In this document: positions 54,589 to 62,740 of the stretch, piece by piece
How positions within the stretch are numbered: the first letter of the stretch is position 1
Layout: each line of letters starts with the position of its first letter
Source of the DNA: Marinibacterium sp.
Lineage (GTDB): Bacteria; Pseudomonadota; Alphaproteobacteria; Rhodobacterales; Rhodobacteraceae
Assembly (NCBI GenBank): GCA_025800215.1
Contig: JAOXSC010000138.1
Location: 24,023 to 88,022 of the forward strand
Length of the DNA: 64,000 nt
Direction of reading: 5' to 3'
The notes under the pieces: generated by a model
Told to the model about the DNA's origin: nothing
Database searches by the model: none
What the model saw: only the letters and a program-made list of their open reading frames with translations
Program-made: the position numbers and the translations under genes

Positions 54589-55727
54589 CGGTTCTGATCA
54601 GTGTCACGCATCTTTTGGGCACCGGCCATCTGGGCCGGGCTCTGGTGCTGGCGCGGGCCTTTGCCGCCGCAGGGCATCGCGCCATTGTCGCGTCGGGCGG
54701 CATGCCGGTGAGCAATTTCGACACCACAGGCGTGACGCTGCACCAGCTGCCGCCGCTGCGCTCGGACGGGACCAATTTCACCCGCCTGCTGACCGACACC
54801 GGCGCCGAGGCCGACGCCCCCTATCTGGCAAGGCGGCGGGCGCAGCTGTCAGCGCTGATCCGCGACTGCGCGCCCGATGCGCTGATCACCGAGCTTTACC
54901 CCTTTGGCCGCCGGGTTCTTCGCGACGAATTTCTGGCCGCGCTCGAAACCGCACAGGCGCTGCCGCGCCGGCCGGTGATCCTGTCGTCGATCCGCGACAT
55001 CCTTGCGCCGCCATCGAAACCGGCCAAGGCCACCCGCGCGGACGAGATCATCGCCCGCCATTACGACGCCGTGCTGGTGCATTCCGATCCGGGCGTGACC
55101 ACGCTTGATCAAAGCTGGCCAGTGTCGCCGATGCTGGCGGCAAAGCTGCGCTATACCGGCTTTGTCGCCGCCCCGCCCCCCGGCCCGCATCCCACGGGCG
55201 AAGGGGCGGGTGACATTCTGGTCAGTGCCGGGGGCGGCGATGTGGGCCAGCCGCTGTTTCAGGCCGCCCTTGGGGCCGCACGCGCAATGCCATCGCATCG
55301 CTGGCGGCTGCTGGTGGGCGGGCAGGACGTGGCCGGGCGCATTGCCGGGCTTGCCGCCTGCGGCATCCCCGACAATGCCGTTCTGGAACCCGCGCGCCCC
55401 GATTTCCGCCAGATGCTGAGCGCGGCTGCGGCATCGGTCAGCATGTGCGGCTACAACACGGCGATGGATCTGCTGCAGACCGGCACACCGGCGCTGCTGA
55501 TCCCGTTTGACGATGGCAAAGAGGTTGAACAGGGCCTGCGCGCCGATGCGCTGGCGCGGCTCGACGGGGTCGCGTTGCTGCGCGCTGCCGATCTGGGGGC
55601 CGATGCCATGGCGCGCGGGGTCGCGCAGGTGCTGTCAGCCCCGCGCCGCGACACCGGTGCGCTGCAGTTTGACGGGGCGGCGCGCAGCGTGGCCCTGACC
55701 CAGAACCTGATCGAGGCGCGCCCGTGA
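54585..55727 (+). CDS. GT-B glycosyltransferase, MurG/GtfB-like (paralogue of 50455-51684)
   Basis: The 380-residue GT-B protein has THLLGTGHLGRALVLARAFA (about 8-27), DILVSAGGGDVGQPLFQAAL (about 209-228) and the donor-site VSMCGYNTAMDLLQTGTPAL (about 286-305) followed by DDGKEVEQGLRA. The GTGHLGR and CGYNT blocks are shared with the first gene of the cassette, so the two arose by duplication of one type. ATGA overlaps occur at both ends. Confidence 0.8.
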   Translation: MTVLISVTHLLGTGHLGRALVLARAFAAAGHRAIVASGGMPVSNFDTTGVTLHQLPPLRSDGTNFTRLLTDTGAEADAPYLARRRAQLSALIRDCAPDALITELYPFGRRVLRDEFLAALETAQALPRRPVILSSIRDILAPPSKPAKATRADEIIARHYDAVLVHSDPGVTTLDQSWPVSPMLAAKLRYTGFVAAPPPGPHPTGEGAGDILVSAGGGDVGQPLFQAALGAARAMPSHRWRLLVGGQDVAGRIAGLAACGIPDNAVLEPARPDFRQMLSAAAASVSMCGYNTAMDLLQTGTPALLIPFDDGKEVEQGLRADALARLDGVALLRAADLGADAMARGVAQVLSAPRRDTGALQFDGAARSVALTQNLIEARP

Positions 55728-56479
55728 CCCGCTTGGACCTGGCCCCTCTGCGCGACGAACTTGCGATCTGGCGCGATACGGGCCAGACGCTGCCGGTCTG
55801 GTGGCGCGACGACGATGCCGTGGCCCCCACCCCCGCGCTGGACCAGCTGTCACGCCTGTCGGCACGCTATGATCTGCCGGTGCATCTGGCGGTGATCCCT
55901 GAGCCTTCCACCCGCGCGCTTGGCAGCTGGCTGCGCGATGCGCCCCATATGGTTGCGGTGCAGCACGGGTTCGCCCATCGCTCGCACGCGCCGCTGACCG
56001 AAAAGAAGGCCGAATTCGGCGCCCATCGCCCGCGCGGGGCGATGCTGGACGACATCACGCAGGGGCAGGCGCTGCTGCGCGATCGTCTGGGGCTGCCGAT
56101 TGCGCCGATCTTTGTGCCGCCCTGGAACCGCATCACCCCGGATCTGTCGCCGGGCCTTGCACAGGCGGGGTTCCGGGCGCTGTCGACCTTTGCCCCCCGC
56201 ACCCGGCCCGAAGCCGCGCCGGGGCTGGCGCAGATCAACACCCATCTTGATCCGATCGACTGGAAAGGCAGCCGTGATCTGGCCGATCCCGCCCGGCTGA
56301 CAGCGCAGATCGTGGCACAGTTGCAGGACCGTCGCGCCGGGCGCACCGATCCGCGCGAGCCCTATGGCCTTTTGACCCATCATCTGGTTCACACATCCCG
56401 GATCTGGGACTGGACCGATGCCCTTCTGGACACGCTGATGTCCGGCCCCGTCACCCGCTGGAGCGCCCCGACCCCCTGA
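55724..56479 (+). CDS. NodB-like polysaccharide deacetylase
   Basis: The 251-residue protein shows the deacetylase motifs in order: an acidic cluster WWRDDDA (26-32, catalytic/metal Asp), the HGFAHRSH metal motif (His81, His85) and FVPPWNR (130-136), equivalent to motif 3. It has no signal peptide, so it should act on a cytoplasmic precursor such as a lipid-linked or nucleotide sugar. That fits a deacetylation step inside a glycan assembly cassette. It is the last of the six ATGA-coupled genes, 11 nt before the methyltransferase. Confidence 0.8.
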   Translation: MTRLDLAPLRDELAIWRDTGQTLPVWWRDDDAVAPTPALDQLSRLSARYDLPVHLAVIPEPSTRALGSWLRDAPHMVAVQHGFAHRSHAPLTEKKAEFGAHRPRGAMLDDITQGQALLRDRLGLPIAPIFVPPWNRITPDLSPGLAQAGFRALSTFAPRTRPEAAPGLAQINTHLDPIDWKGSRDLADPARLTAQIVAQLQDRRAGRTDPREPYGLLTHHLVHTSRIWDWTDALLDTLMSGPVTRWSAPTP

Positions 56480-56490
56480 AAGGATCCCCC

Positions 56491-56967
56491 ATGAGCCGTC
56501 TTGATTCCATGCTGCGCCGCCTTGCCGCCCAACGCGACGGGCTGAACTGGGCCGCCGCGCGCATCACCGATATGGCGGGCGACGTCGTGGATCTGGGCCT
56601 TGGCAACGGGCGCACCTATGACCACCTGCGCGAAATCCTGCCCGAGCGTCGCATCTGGGTGGTGGACCGGGCCCTGAACTGCCACCCGTCCTGCGTGCCC
56701 CCGAGCGAAAACTATCTTGAGGGCGAGGCCGAGCCGATGCTCGACCGCATGGCACAGGACGGCACGCGGATCGTGCTGGCACATTATGATTTCGGCTATG
56801 GCGTCGAAGCCGACGATGTCGCAGAAGCCGCCCGGCTCAGCCCGCGCGTGGCCGCGATCATGGCACCGGGCGGGCTGATCGTGTCGGGCCAGCCGCTGGT
56901 CGGGTTCGAAGAACTTCAAGGGCCCGACACCATCGCCCCCGACCGCTATCGGTTCTACCGCGCCTGA
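56491..56967 (+). CDS. Small class I SAM-dependent methyltransferase (paralogue of 40106-40591)
   Basis: The 158-residue protein has the motif I region VVDLGLGNGRTYDHLREI (about 32-49), an acidic strand end VVDRAL and a later LAHYDFGYG (about 97-105). It matches the methyltransferase at 40106 along its length (both begin M[ST]RLD, both carry LGLGNGRTY and a proline-glycine APGGL block). SD AAAGGA precedes ATG 56491. It may methylate the product of the glycosyltransferase cassette, but the separate paralogue beside an oxidoreductase shows the family is not tied to that pathway. Confidence 0.8.
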   Translation: MSRLDSMLRRLAAQRDGLNWAAARITDMAGDVVDLGLGNGRTYDHLREILPERRIWVVDRALNCHPSCVPPSENYLEGEAEPMLDRMAQDGTRIVLAHYDFGYGVEADDVAEAARLSPRVAAIMAPGGLIVSGQPLVGFEELQGPDTIAPDRYRFYRA

Positions 56968-56986
56968 CGCCCCCGAGGCGGGGGCG
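56968..56986. terminator. Hairpin between convergent methyltransferase and phnM
   Basis: CGCCCCC, a 5-nt GAGGC loop and GGGGGCG form a 7-bp GC stem immediately after the methyltransferase stop and before the phnM stop. It is a likely bidirectional terminator without a T-run. Confidence 0.6.
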
Positions 56987-57000
56987 CCATGCCCCGCGGC

Positions 57001-58140
57001 CTAGCTGATGCGTCTGCCCTGCGACCAGACCCCGCGCATGACGGGCTGGACATGGTGCATGCCAAAGCGCATCAGATCGGCGCGTTTGCCAATGGCAATC
57101 TGGCCGCGATCCTCAAGCCCCACTTGGCGGGCGGGCGTGGCCGTGACGGTGGCGATGGCGCGAGCCATGTCGCCCCAGGTTTCGGCCAGCTTGACCGCCC
57201 CCAGCAAAAGCCCTGCGGGCACATAGTCCGATGACAGGATGTCCAGCAGATCCCGTTCGGCCAGATCCATTGCCGACACATTGCCCGAATGCGATCCGCC
57301 CCGCACGATGTTGGGCGCGCCCATGATCACCGCGATGTCATGGGCGTGGCAGGCCTGGGCGGCCTCGACCGTGGTGGGGAATTCGGCCAGATGGATGCCG
57401 TGGCCCGCCGACACCGCCACCTGTTCGGCGGTGGTGTCGTCATGGCTGGCCAGCACCGCACCATAGCGGCGCGCCTCGGATACGGCGCGGGCTTCGTGCA
57501 GGTCGCCCAGCCGGTCGCGCATGTCCTTCATCGTGGCCACATGTTCGGCAAAGGCCGCATCGCTCATCCCGTGCTTGCCCGCCATGTATTCATGCAACTT
57601 GGTGATGTCGCGGAACTGGCGCTGACCGGGGGTGTGATCCATCAGGCTGACAATGCCCACGCGATCTTCGGGGCCGAATTCGGCCATTTCTTCGACCAGC
57701 GTTTCGGAACAGACCTCGGCGCGCAGATGCAGGAAATGGCTGATCCGCAGGGCGCCTGCGGCGCGCAGATCCCACAATTCGCGCGACAGGTCGCGGGCGT
57801 ATTTGCGATAACTGCCATCGCTCAGGACCGATCCCACGCGCATGGCGTCAAAAACGGTGGTGATCCCATTGCCCGCCAGTTCCGCGTCATGAGCGACAAT
57901 TGCCGCCACATGCGGCCAGTGCACGCCCGGACGGGGCTGGATATGGCGCTCGAGATTGTCGGTGTGCAATTCGATCATGCCGGGGCTCAGGAAATCGCCG
58001 TCGCAGTCCACCGCACCGGCGGGCACTGACGCGCCCTGCCCGATCTCGGCGATCATGCCATCGCGGATCACCAGGCTGCCGCGCAGGGTCTCGGTTTCCA
58101 GAACCAGTTCGGCGTTGGCAAGGATCAGATCTTCTGTCAT
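57001..58140 (-). CDS. phnM: Alpha-D-ribose 1-methylphosphonate 5-triphosphate diphosphatase PhnM
   Basis: PhnM removes pyrophosphate from ribose 1-methylphosphonate 5-triphosphate, the step before C-P cleavage. The 379-residue amidohydrolase-fold protein has PGMIELHTDNLERH (metal-site His) at about 53-66, SLMDHTPGQRQ, LASHDDTT and GAPNIVRGGSHSGNVSA near the C-terminus. It is separated from the rest of the phn genes by the oppositely oriented DUF1045 gene, with a 47-nt divergent gap. I see no clear Pho box there. Confidence 0.94.
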   Translation of the reverse strand: MTEDLILANAELVLETETLRGSLVIRDGMIAEIGQGASVPAGAVDCDGDFLSPGMIELHTDNLERHIQPRPGVHWPHVAAIVAHDAELAGNGITTVFDAMRVGSVLSDGSYRKYARDLSRELWDLRAAGALRISHFLHLRAEVCSETLVEEMAEFGPEDRVGIVSLMDHTPGQRQFRDITKLHEYMAGKHGMSDAAFAEHVATMKDMRDRLGDLHEARAVSEARRYGAVLASHDDTTAEQVAVSAGHGIHLAEFPTTVEAAQACHAHDIAVIMGAPNIVRGGSHSGNVSAMDLAERDLLDILSSDYVPAGLLLGAVKLAETWGDMARAIATVTATPARQVGLEDRGQIAIGKRADLMRFGMHHVQPVMRGVWSQGRRIS

Positions 58141-58187
58141 CTCACTCTCACAGTGCTTGGATCGGCCGCGCCGCAGGAGATCACCCC

Positions 58188-58874
58188 ATGCAGTTTGCCC
58201 GTTTTGCTATCTATTTCGTTCCGCCGCAATCGGCGGGTTGGGCCGATTGGGCCGCATCCTGGCTGGGCTGGGATGCCATCACCGGGCAGGCGCGGGCGCA
58301 TCCGGATCTGGACGCCCCCCTGCCCATCGCCGACATCACCGCGCGCCCGCGCAAATACGGGCTGCATGCGACGCTGAAGCCGCCCATGCGGCTGGCCGAG
58401 GGGCGTGATTACGATGCCCTGGCCCAGGCCACCGCAGCGCTGGCTGCAACCCAGGCGCCGGTTGTTCTGGACGGGCTGGAGCTGGGCCGGCTGGGATCGT
58501 TTCTGGCGCTGGTGCCGCAGGGGGAGACAGCAGCACTCGCGGCCCTCGCGGGCGCCTGCGTGACAACGCTGGACCCGTTTCGCGCCCCCGCCCCCGACGC
58601 CGAGCTTGCCCGCCGCCGCGCCGCCGGGCTGAGCCCCGCGCAAGAGGCTCACCTGACCCGCTGGGGCTATCCCTATGTGCTGGATCAGTTCCGTTTTCAC
58701 ATCACCCTGAGCGGGCGGTTGGGCCGCGATCAGATCGGGGCCGTGGGCGATCTGCTGGACGCGCTGCTGACCCCGCAGATCCCCCGCCCCTTTGTCATCG
58801 GTGACATCGCCATCGCGGGCGAAGATGCGGACGGGCGCTTTCATGTGACCGACAGGTTTGCACTGACCGGCTGA
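58188..58874 (+). CDS. DUF1045 phosphonate-metabolism protein, 2H phosphoesterase-like
   Basis: The 228-residue protein belongs to the phn-operon family TIGR03223/DUF1045. It has two H-x-T motifs, YGLHATLKPPM (His60) and FRFHITLSG (His171), with the spacing of 2H phosphoesterases, which hydrolyse cyclic phosphodiesters. No phnP is in the window, so it may open the 1,2-cyclic ribose phosphate made by PhnJ; this is an inference. SD AGGAG is 8 nt before ATG 58188. It is on the plus strand, divergent from phnM and overlapping the 3' end of phnN by 34 nt tail to tail. Confidence 0.85.
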   Translation: MQFARFAIYFVPPQSAGWADWAASWLGWDAITGQARAHPDLDAPLPIADITARPRKYGLHATLKPPMRLAEGRDYDALAQATAALAATQAPVVLDGLELGRLGSFLALVPQGETAALAALAGACVTTLDPFRAPAPDAELARRRAAGLSPAQEAHLTRWGYPYVLDQFRFHITLSGRLGRDQIGAVGDLLDALLTPQIPRPFVIGDIAIAGEDADGRFHVTDRFALTG

Positions 58875-59434
58875 CCCGCCCCCGCATCGGCCCGCCAGCA
58901 GGCCGCCAGCGCGGCGCGCGCGGCGTCTTGGACCGCGCCGCTATTGTCCACCCGCGTGACCGAGCGCAGACCGGCAGGCAACGGCACATCGGCGCGCGCC
59001 AGCCGGGCGTTTATTTCGGCGGTGCTTTCGCGGCCACGCGCCGACAGGCGCGCGGCCAGAACCTCGGGGCGGGCGCTCAGCAGGATGACACGCAGATCCC
59101 CGAACACCGCCTGCGCTTCGGCCAGGACGGATCGTGACAGGTTGATCAGCACGCCCGAGGCCGCGTGGCGCTGCGCTGCCACCGCCTGCGGAATGCCATA
59201 GCGCAGCCCGTGGGCGCGCCAATGCAGCAAGAATGCACCGTCGCGGACCATCTGATCAAAGCGCGCGTCGGTCACACCGTCAAAGTCCTCGCCCCCTGCT
59301 TCGGCAGGCCGGGTGATCACGCGCCGGGCCCGGCCGAGCCCGGGATCGACATCTTGCATCGCCGCCATCACGCTGTCCTTGCCCACGCCGGACGGGCCGA
59401 CCACCGCGATCATGGGGGCAAGCGCGCCAGACAT
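58841..59434 (-). CDS. phnN: Ribose 1,5-bisphosphate phosphokinase PhnN
   Basis: PhnN phosphorylates ribose 1,5-bisphosphate to PRPP, the last step of C-P lyase catabolism. The 197-residue guanylate-kinase-like protein has the P-loop VVGPSGVGKDSVM (11-23), RRVITRPAEAGGEDFDG (about 37-53), FLLHWRAHGLRYGIP (about 68-82) and VLINLSRSVL. Its stop overlaps the DUF1045 gene on the other strand, and its start abuts the phnL stop. Confidence 0.92.
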   Translation of the reverse strand: MSGALAPMIAVVGPSGVGKDSVMAAMQDVDPGLGRARRVITRPAEAGGEDFDGVTDARFDQMVRDGAFLLHWRAHGLRYGIPQAVAAQRHAASGVLINLSRSVLAEAQAVFGDLRVILLSARPEVLAARLSARGRESTAEINARLARADVPLPAGLRSVTRVDNSGAVQDAARAALAACWRADAGAGQPVSANLSVT

Positions 59435-60117
59435 CAGGCCGCCATCCCCGGTGTAAAGCGGCTGACGTCGATCTCGCGGTCGCAGACGCGGTTGCGGGCG
59501 TCCACATCATGGAAAATGCCCAGGATCGCCGCGCCGCGCGCCTTGGCCTCGTCGATCAGGGCCAGCACGGTTTCGCGGTTGGTGGCATCCAGACTGGCGG
59601 TCGGTTCATCCAGCAGCAGCGCGGGATAGTCATGCACAAAGCCGCGCGCGATGTTCACCCGTTGCTGTTCACCGCCTGAAAAGGTCGTAGGGCTCAGCCC
59701 CCAGAGCCGCTGCGGAATGTTCAGCCGCGCCAGCAGATCGGTGGCCCGCGCCATCGCCACGTCGCGATCGACCCCCAGCGTCAGCAGCGGTTCGGCCACG
59801 ACCTCGTCCGTGGGCACGCGCGGCACCACCCGCAGGAACTGGCTGACATAGCCCAGCACCTCGCGGCGCAGGGCCAGTATCTCGCGCGGTTCGGCATGGG
59901 CCACATCGGTGCCCCCCACCAGAACCTGGCCCGACGCCGCCAGATAATTGCCATAGATCAGCCGCATCAGGGTGGATTTGCCCGCCCCCGACGCGCCGGT
60001 CAGCGCCACGCATTCGCCCGGTTCGACCCGCAGGGCCGCCTTGTCGAGCACCCGGATCACCGCGCCGCCCTGATTGTGCAGCGTAAAGGTCTTGGAAACG
60101 TCATGCAGTTCGATCAT
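59434..60117 (-). CDS. phnL: C-P lyase complex ATPase-like subunit PhnL
   Basis: PhnL is an ABC-type ATPase subunit required for ribose 1-methylphosphonate 5-triphosphate formation with PhnG, H and I. The 227-residue product has MIELHDVSKTFTLHNQGG (1-18), Walker A LTGASGAGKSTLM (39-51), signature FSGGEQQRVNIARGF and Walker B LLLDEPTASLD. I start at ATG 60117; the frame runs on to 60162 but the added residues are not family-like. A CorA-like gene separates it from phnK. Confidence 0.93.
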   Translation of the reverse strand: MIELHDVSKTFTLHNQGGAVIRVLDKAALRVEPGECVALTGASGAGKSTLMRLIYGNYLAASGQVLVGGTDVAHAEPREILALRREVLGYVSQFLRVVPRVPTDEVVAEPLLTLGVDRDVAMARATDLLARLNIPQRLWGLSPTTFSGGEQQRVNIARGFVHDYPALLLDEPTASLDATNRETVLALIDEAKARGAAILGIFHDVDARNRVCDREIDVSRFTPGMAA

Positions 60118-60143
60118 GTGGGGATTTCCCTTTGTGGCCCCGG

Positions 60144-61097
60144 CTACATCCAGCCGCGCCATTTGAAGAACAAGAAGGTGATCAGCGCCGACAGCCCCAT
60201 CGAGCCAAGCGCGATGGCAAAGCCGTATTGCTCGTGCAGTTCGGGCATACGTTCGAAATTCATCCCGTAGACGGATGCGATCAGCGTGGCCGGCGCAAAA
60301 AGCGACACCACCGCCGACAGCATCGACACCGATTTGTTCTGATCCAGGTCGATCAGGCCCAGCGTCGCATCCAGGATCGACGCCGCCCGCGCGGCCAGAA
60401 AATCGGTATGCGCCAGAATGCCCGCCACATCGCGTTCAAGCCGCCGCAGCATCGGATCGTGATCGCGCCCGTCCGCGCCCGCATCCAGCAGCGCATAGTG
60501 GTTCATCACCCGTTCCACCGATGACAGCGACAGGTGGATCAGGGCCAGCCGCTCTGACGCGCGGCCAAAGAAGACCAGCGCGCGGCGCAGATCCTCGGCC
60601 GAGCGTTTGGGCCGGTCGTCATAGACCACGCGCGCTTCTTCACGCATGCGCTGGCCCCAATGTTCCAGCCGGTCGGCCACAGCGCCCACATAGTGATCAA
60701 GCTGCGACAGGAACAGATGGCGATGATCCGGCACCACCAGCGCATCCACGGGGTGATCGAGCGCATCATCATGGTGATAGCGCACCGAAACCATCGCCCG
60801 ATCGGTCAGGATGAAACAGATCGCCTGCAGCTGCGCCTCGGCCTGGTCGGCATCAATCAGAGCGGCCACCGTCATGTATTCGGCCGCCCCGTCGCGATAG
60901 AGCCTCTGGGACAGTTCGATCGAGCTCAGCCGTTCGCGCGACGGCACCCGCACCCCCAGCTTGCGCACCGCCGCGATGTCATCAGGCTGCGGGTCGTTGA
61001 GGTCGATCCACAGCGCGCCATCGACCCGGTCGCCGGGCATCCGCTGAAGCCGCTGGACCTGATGCCGGTCCCGTGTGATCCCATAGGCCCTGAGCAT
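60144..61097 (-). CDS. CorA-family divalent cation transporter inside the phn operon
   Basis: The 317-residue protein is of the CorA/ZntB type: a long cytoplasmic alpha/beta and coiled-coil domain (about 1-255), then two C-terminal membrane helices with the selectivity motif YGMNFERMPEL (about 279-289). It could carry Mg2+, Co2+ or Zn2+. It lies between phnK and phnL on the same strand with gaps of only 3 and 26 nt, so it is cotranscribed with C-P lyase genes. That is not the usual order phnK-phnL. A role in supplying metal for the pathway is an inference. Confidence 0.9.
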   Translation of the reverse strand: MLRAYGITRDRHQVQRLQRMPGDRVDGALWIDLNDPQPDDIAAVRKLGVRVPSRERLSSIELSQRLYRDGAAEYMTVAALIDADQAEAQLQAICFILTDRAMVSVRYHHDDALDHPVDALVVPDHRHLFLSQLDHYVGAVADRLEHWGQRMREEARVVYDDRPKRSAEDLRRALVFFGRASERLALIHLSLSSVERVMNHYALLDAGADGRDHDPMLRRLERDVAGILAHTDFLAARAASILDATLGLIDLDQNKSVSMLSAVVSLFAPATLIASVYGMNFERMPELHEQYGFAIALGSMGLSALITFLFFKWRGWM

Positions 61098-61100
61098 CGG

Positions 61101-61886
61101 TCACACCTGCAGCACCGACGACACCAGCAGCTGGGTATAGCCATGCTGCGGGTCATCCAGCACCTGATCGGTCAGCCCGGTTTCCACCACATGGCCGTCT
61201 TTCATCACCATCAGCCGGTCCGCCAGCAGCCGCACCACCGCCAGATCATGGGTCACGATCAACGCCGACAGCCCCATTTCGCGCACCAGCCCGCGCAGCA
61301 GATCCAGCAGCCGTGCCTGCACCGACACATCCAGCCCGCCGGTGGGTTCATCCATGAACACCAGCCGCGGCCCGGTCACCAGATTGCGCGCGATCTGCAA
61401 CCGCTGCTGCATGCCGCCCGAAAACGCGCTTGGGCGGTCATCGACGCGGGTCTCGCTGATCTCGACGCGGCCCAGCCAGTCCACCGCCTGTTCGCGGATG
61501 TCTCCATAGTGGCGCGCACCCACCGCCATCAGGCGTTCCCCGATATTGCCGCCCGCGCTGACCGACATGCGCAGCCCGTCGCGCGCGTGCTGATGCACAA
61601 AGGCCCAGTCGGTGCGCCCCAGCATGCGCCGTTCGGGTTCGGACATGGCCACCGTGTCCACCGGCCCGTCGGCGCGGGTGTCGAACACCACCTGCCCCGC
61701 ATCGGGCGCCAGATGGCCCGCCAGACAGTTCAGCAGCGTGGATTTGCCCGACCCGCTTTCCCCGACGATGCCCATGACCTCGCCCGGATAGAGATCGAAA
61801 TCGACACCGGTGCAGCCGATCCGCGCGCCATAGCGCTTTTCGATGCCCCGAACCTGCAAAAGCGGTGTTGCTTCGGCGCTGGTCAT
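61101..61886 (-). CDS. phnK: C-P lyase complex ABC-type subunit PhnK
   Basis: PhnK is an ABC ATPase that binds the PhnGHIJ core of C-P lyase. The 261-residue product has LLQVRGIEKRYGARIGC (9-25), Walker [15 protein letters not shown] (40-53), signature AFSGGMQQRLQIARN and Walker B LVFMDEPTGGLDVSV. ATG 61886 shares one base with the phnJ stop; AGGAGG lies 7 nt upstream of it, better placed than for the adjacent ATG at 61889. Confidence 0.93.
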   Translation of the reverse strand: MTSAEATPLLQVRGIEKRYGARIGCTGVDFDLYPGEVMGIVGESGSGKSTLLNCLAGHLAPDAGQVVFDTRADGPVDTVAMSEPERRMLGRTDWAFVHQHARDGLRMSVSAGGNIGERLMAVGARHYGDIREQAVDWLGRVEISETRVDDRPSAFSGGMQQRLQIARNLVTGPRLVFMDEPTGGLDVSVQARLLDLLRGLVREMGLSALIVTHDLAVVRLLADRLMVMKDGHVVETGLTDQVLDDPQHGYTQLLVSSVLQV

Positions 61887-62740
61887 CATGCGGCCTCCTC
61901 GGCTGTGCCCACATGGCCGGCGTCGCGGCGCGTGCGGCAGTAATCGGTGTCTGAACACATGAACATGCGCCCGCCCGCGTCATCAACGATGACCTCGTCC
62001 AGATAGCTGTCGTCGGCGCCGCAAAGCGCACAGGCGTGATCTGCCTTGCTGGGATCGAACGGATAGTCGTCGAAATCCAGGCTGACCACCTTGGTGTGGG
62101 GCGGCACCGCATAGATGCGCTGTTCGCGCCCCGCGCCAAAGAGCTGGATCGCCGCCATGTCCAGTTTGGGGTTGTCGAATTTGGGAATGGGCGACGGATC
62201 CATCACATAGCGGTCCGCGACCTGCACCGGATAGGCATAGGATGTGGCAATGGCCCCGTGACGGCTGATGTCTTCGTAAAGCTTGACATGCATCAGCCCG
62301 TATTCCTGCAGGCTGTGCATCTTGCGGGTTTCGGTCTCGCGCGGTTCCAGAAAGCGCAGCGGTTCTGGGATCGGCACCTGATAGACTAGGATCTGATCCG
62401 CGCTCAGCGGCGCTTCGGGGATGCGGTGGCGGGTCTGGATGACGCTGGCGCACCGGGTGTCTTCGGTGGTGTCCACGCCTGCGGTACGTTCAAAGAACTT
62501 GCGGATCGACACGGCGTTGGTGGTGTCATCCGCGCCCTGATCAATGACCTTGAACCGGTCCTGCGGCGTCAGCACGGCCGCCGACACCTGCACCCCACCG
62601 GTGCCCCACCCATAGGGCATGGGCATCTCGCGGCTGGCAAAGGGCACCTGATAGCCCGGCACCGCAAGCCCCTTGAGGATCGCGCGGCGGATCATCCGTT
62701 TGGTCTGCTCGTCAAGATAGGCGAAATTGTAGTCGCTCAT
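61886..62740 (-). CDS. phnJ: Alpha-D-ribose 1-methylphosphonate 5-phosphate C-P lyase PhnJ
   Basis: PhnJ is the radical SAM enzyme that breaks the C-P bond. The 284-residue product has YNFAYLDEQTKRMIRRA (3-19), PMPYGWGTGGVQVSA (about 41-55) and the cluster-binding cysteines in a late CALCGADDSYLDEV-to-CSDTDYC segment (about 239-267), typical of this non-canonical radical SAM family. Length is normal. It overlaps the phnI stop by 4 nt (ATGA). Confidence 0.95.
   Translation of the reverse strand: MSDYNFAYLDEQTKRMIRRAILKGLAVPGYQVPFASREMPMPYGWGTGGVQVSAAVLTPQDRFKVIDQGADDTTNAVSIRKFFERTAGVDTTEDTRCASVIQTRHRIPEAPLSADQILVYQVPIPEPLRFLEPRETETRKMHSLQEYGLMHVKLYEDISRHGAIATSYAYPVQVADRYVMDPSPIPKFDNPKLDMAAIQLFGAGREQRIYAVPPHTKVVSLDFDDYPFDPSKADHACALCGADDSYLDEVIVDDAGGRMFMCSDTDYCRTRRDAGHVGTAEEAA

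Noticed and set aside
58141..58187. Pho box between phnM and the DUF1045 gene
   Set aside because: Strings such as CTGTGAGAG resemble half-sites, but no pair of CTGTCAT-like repeats at 11-nt spacing is present.
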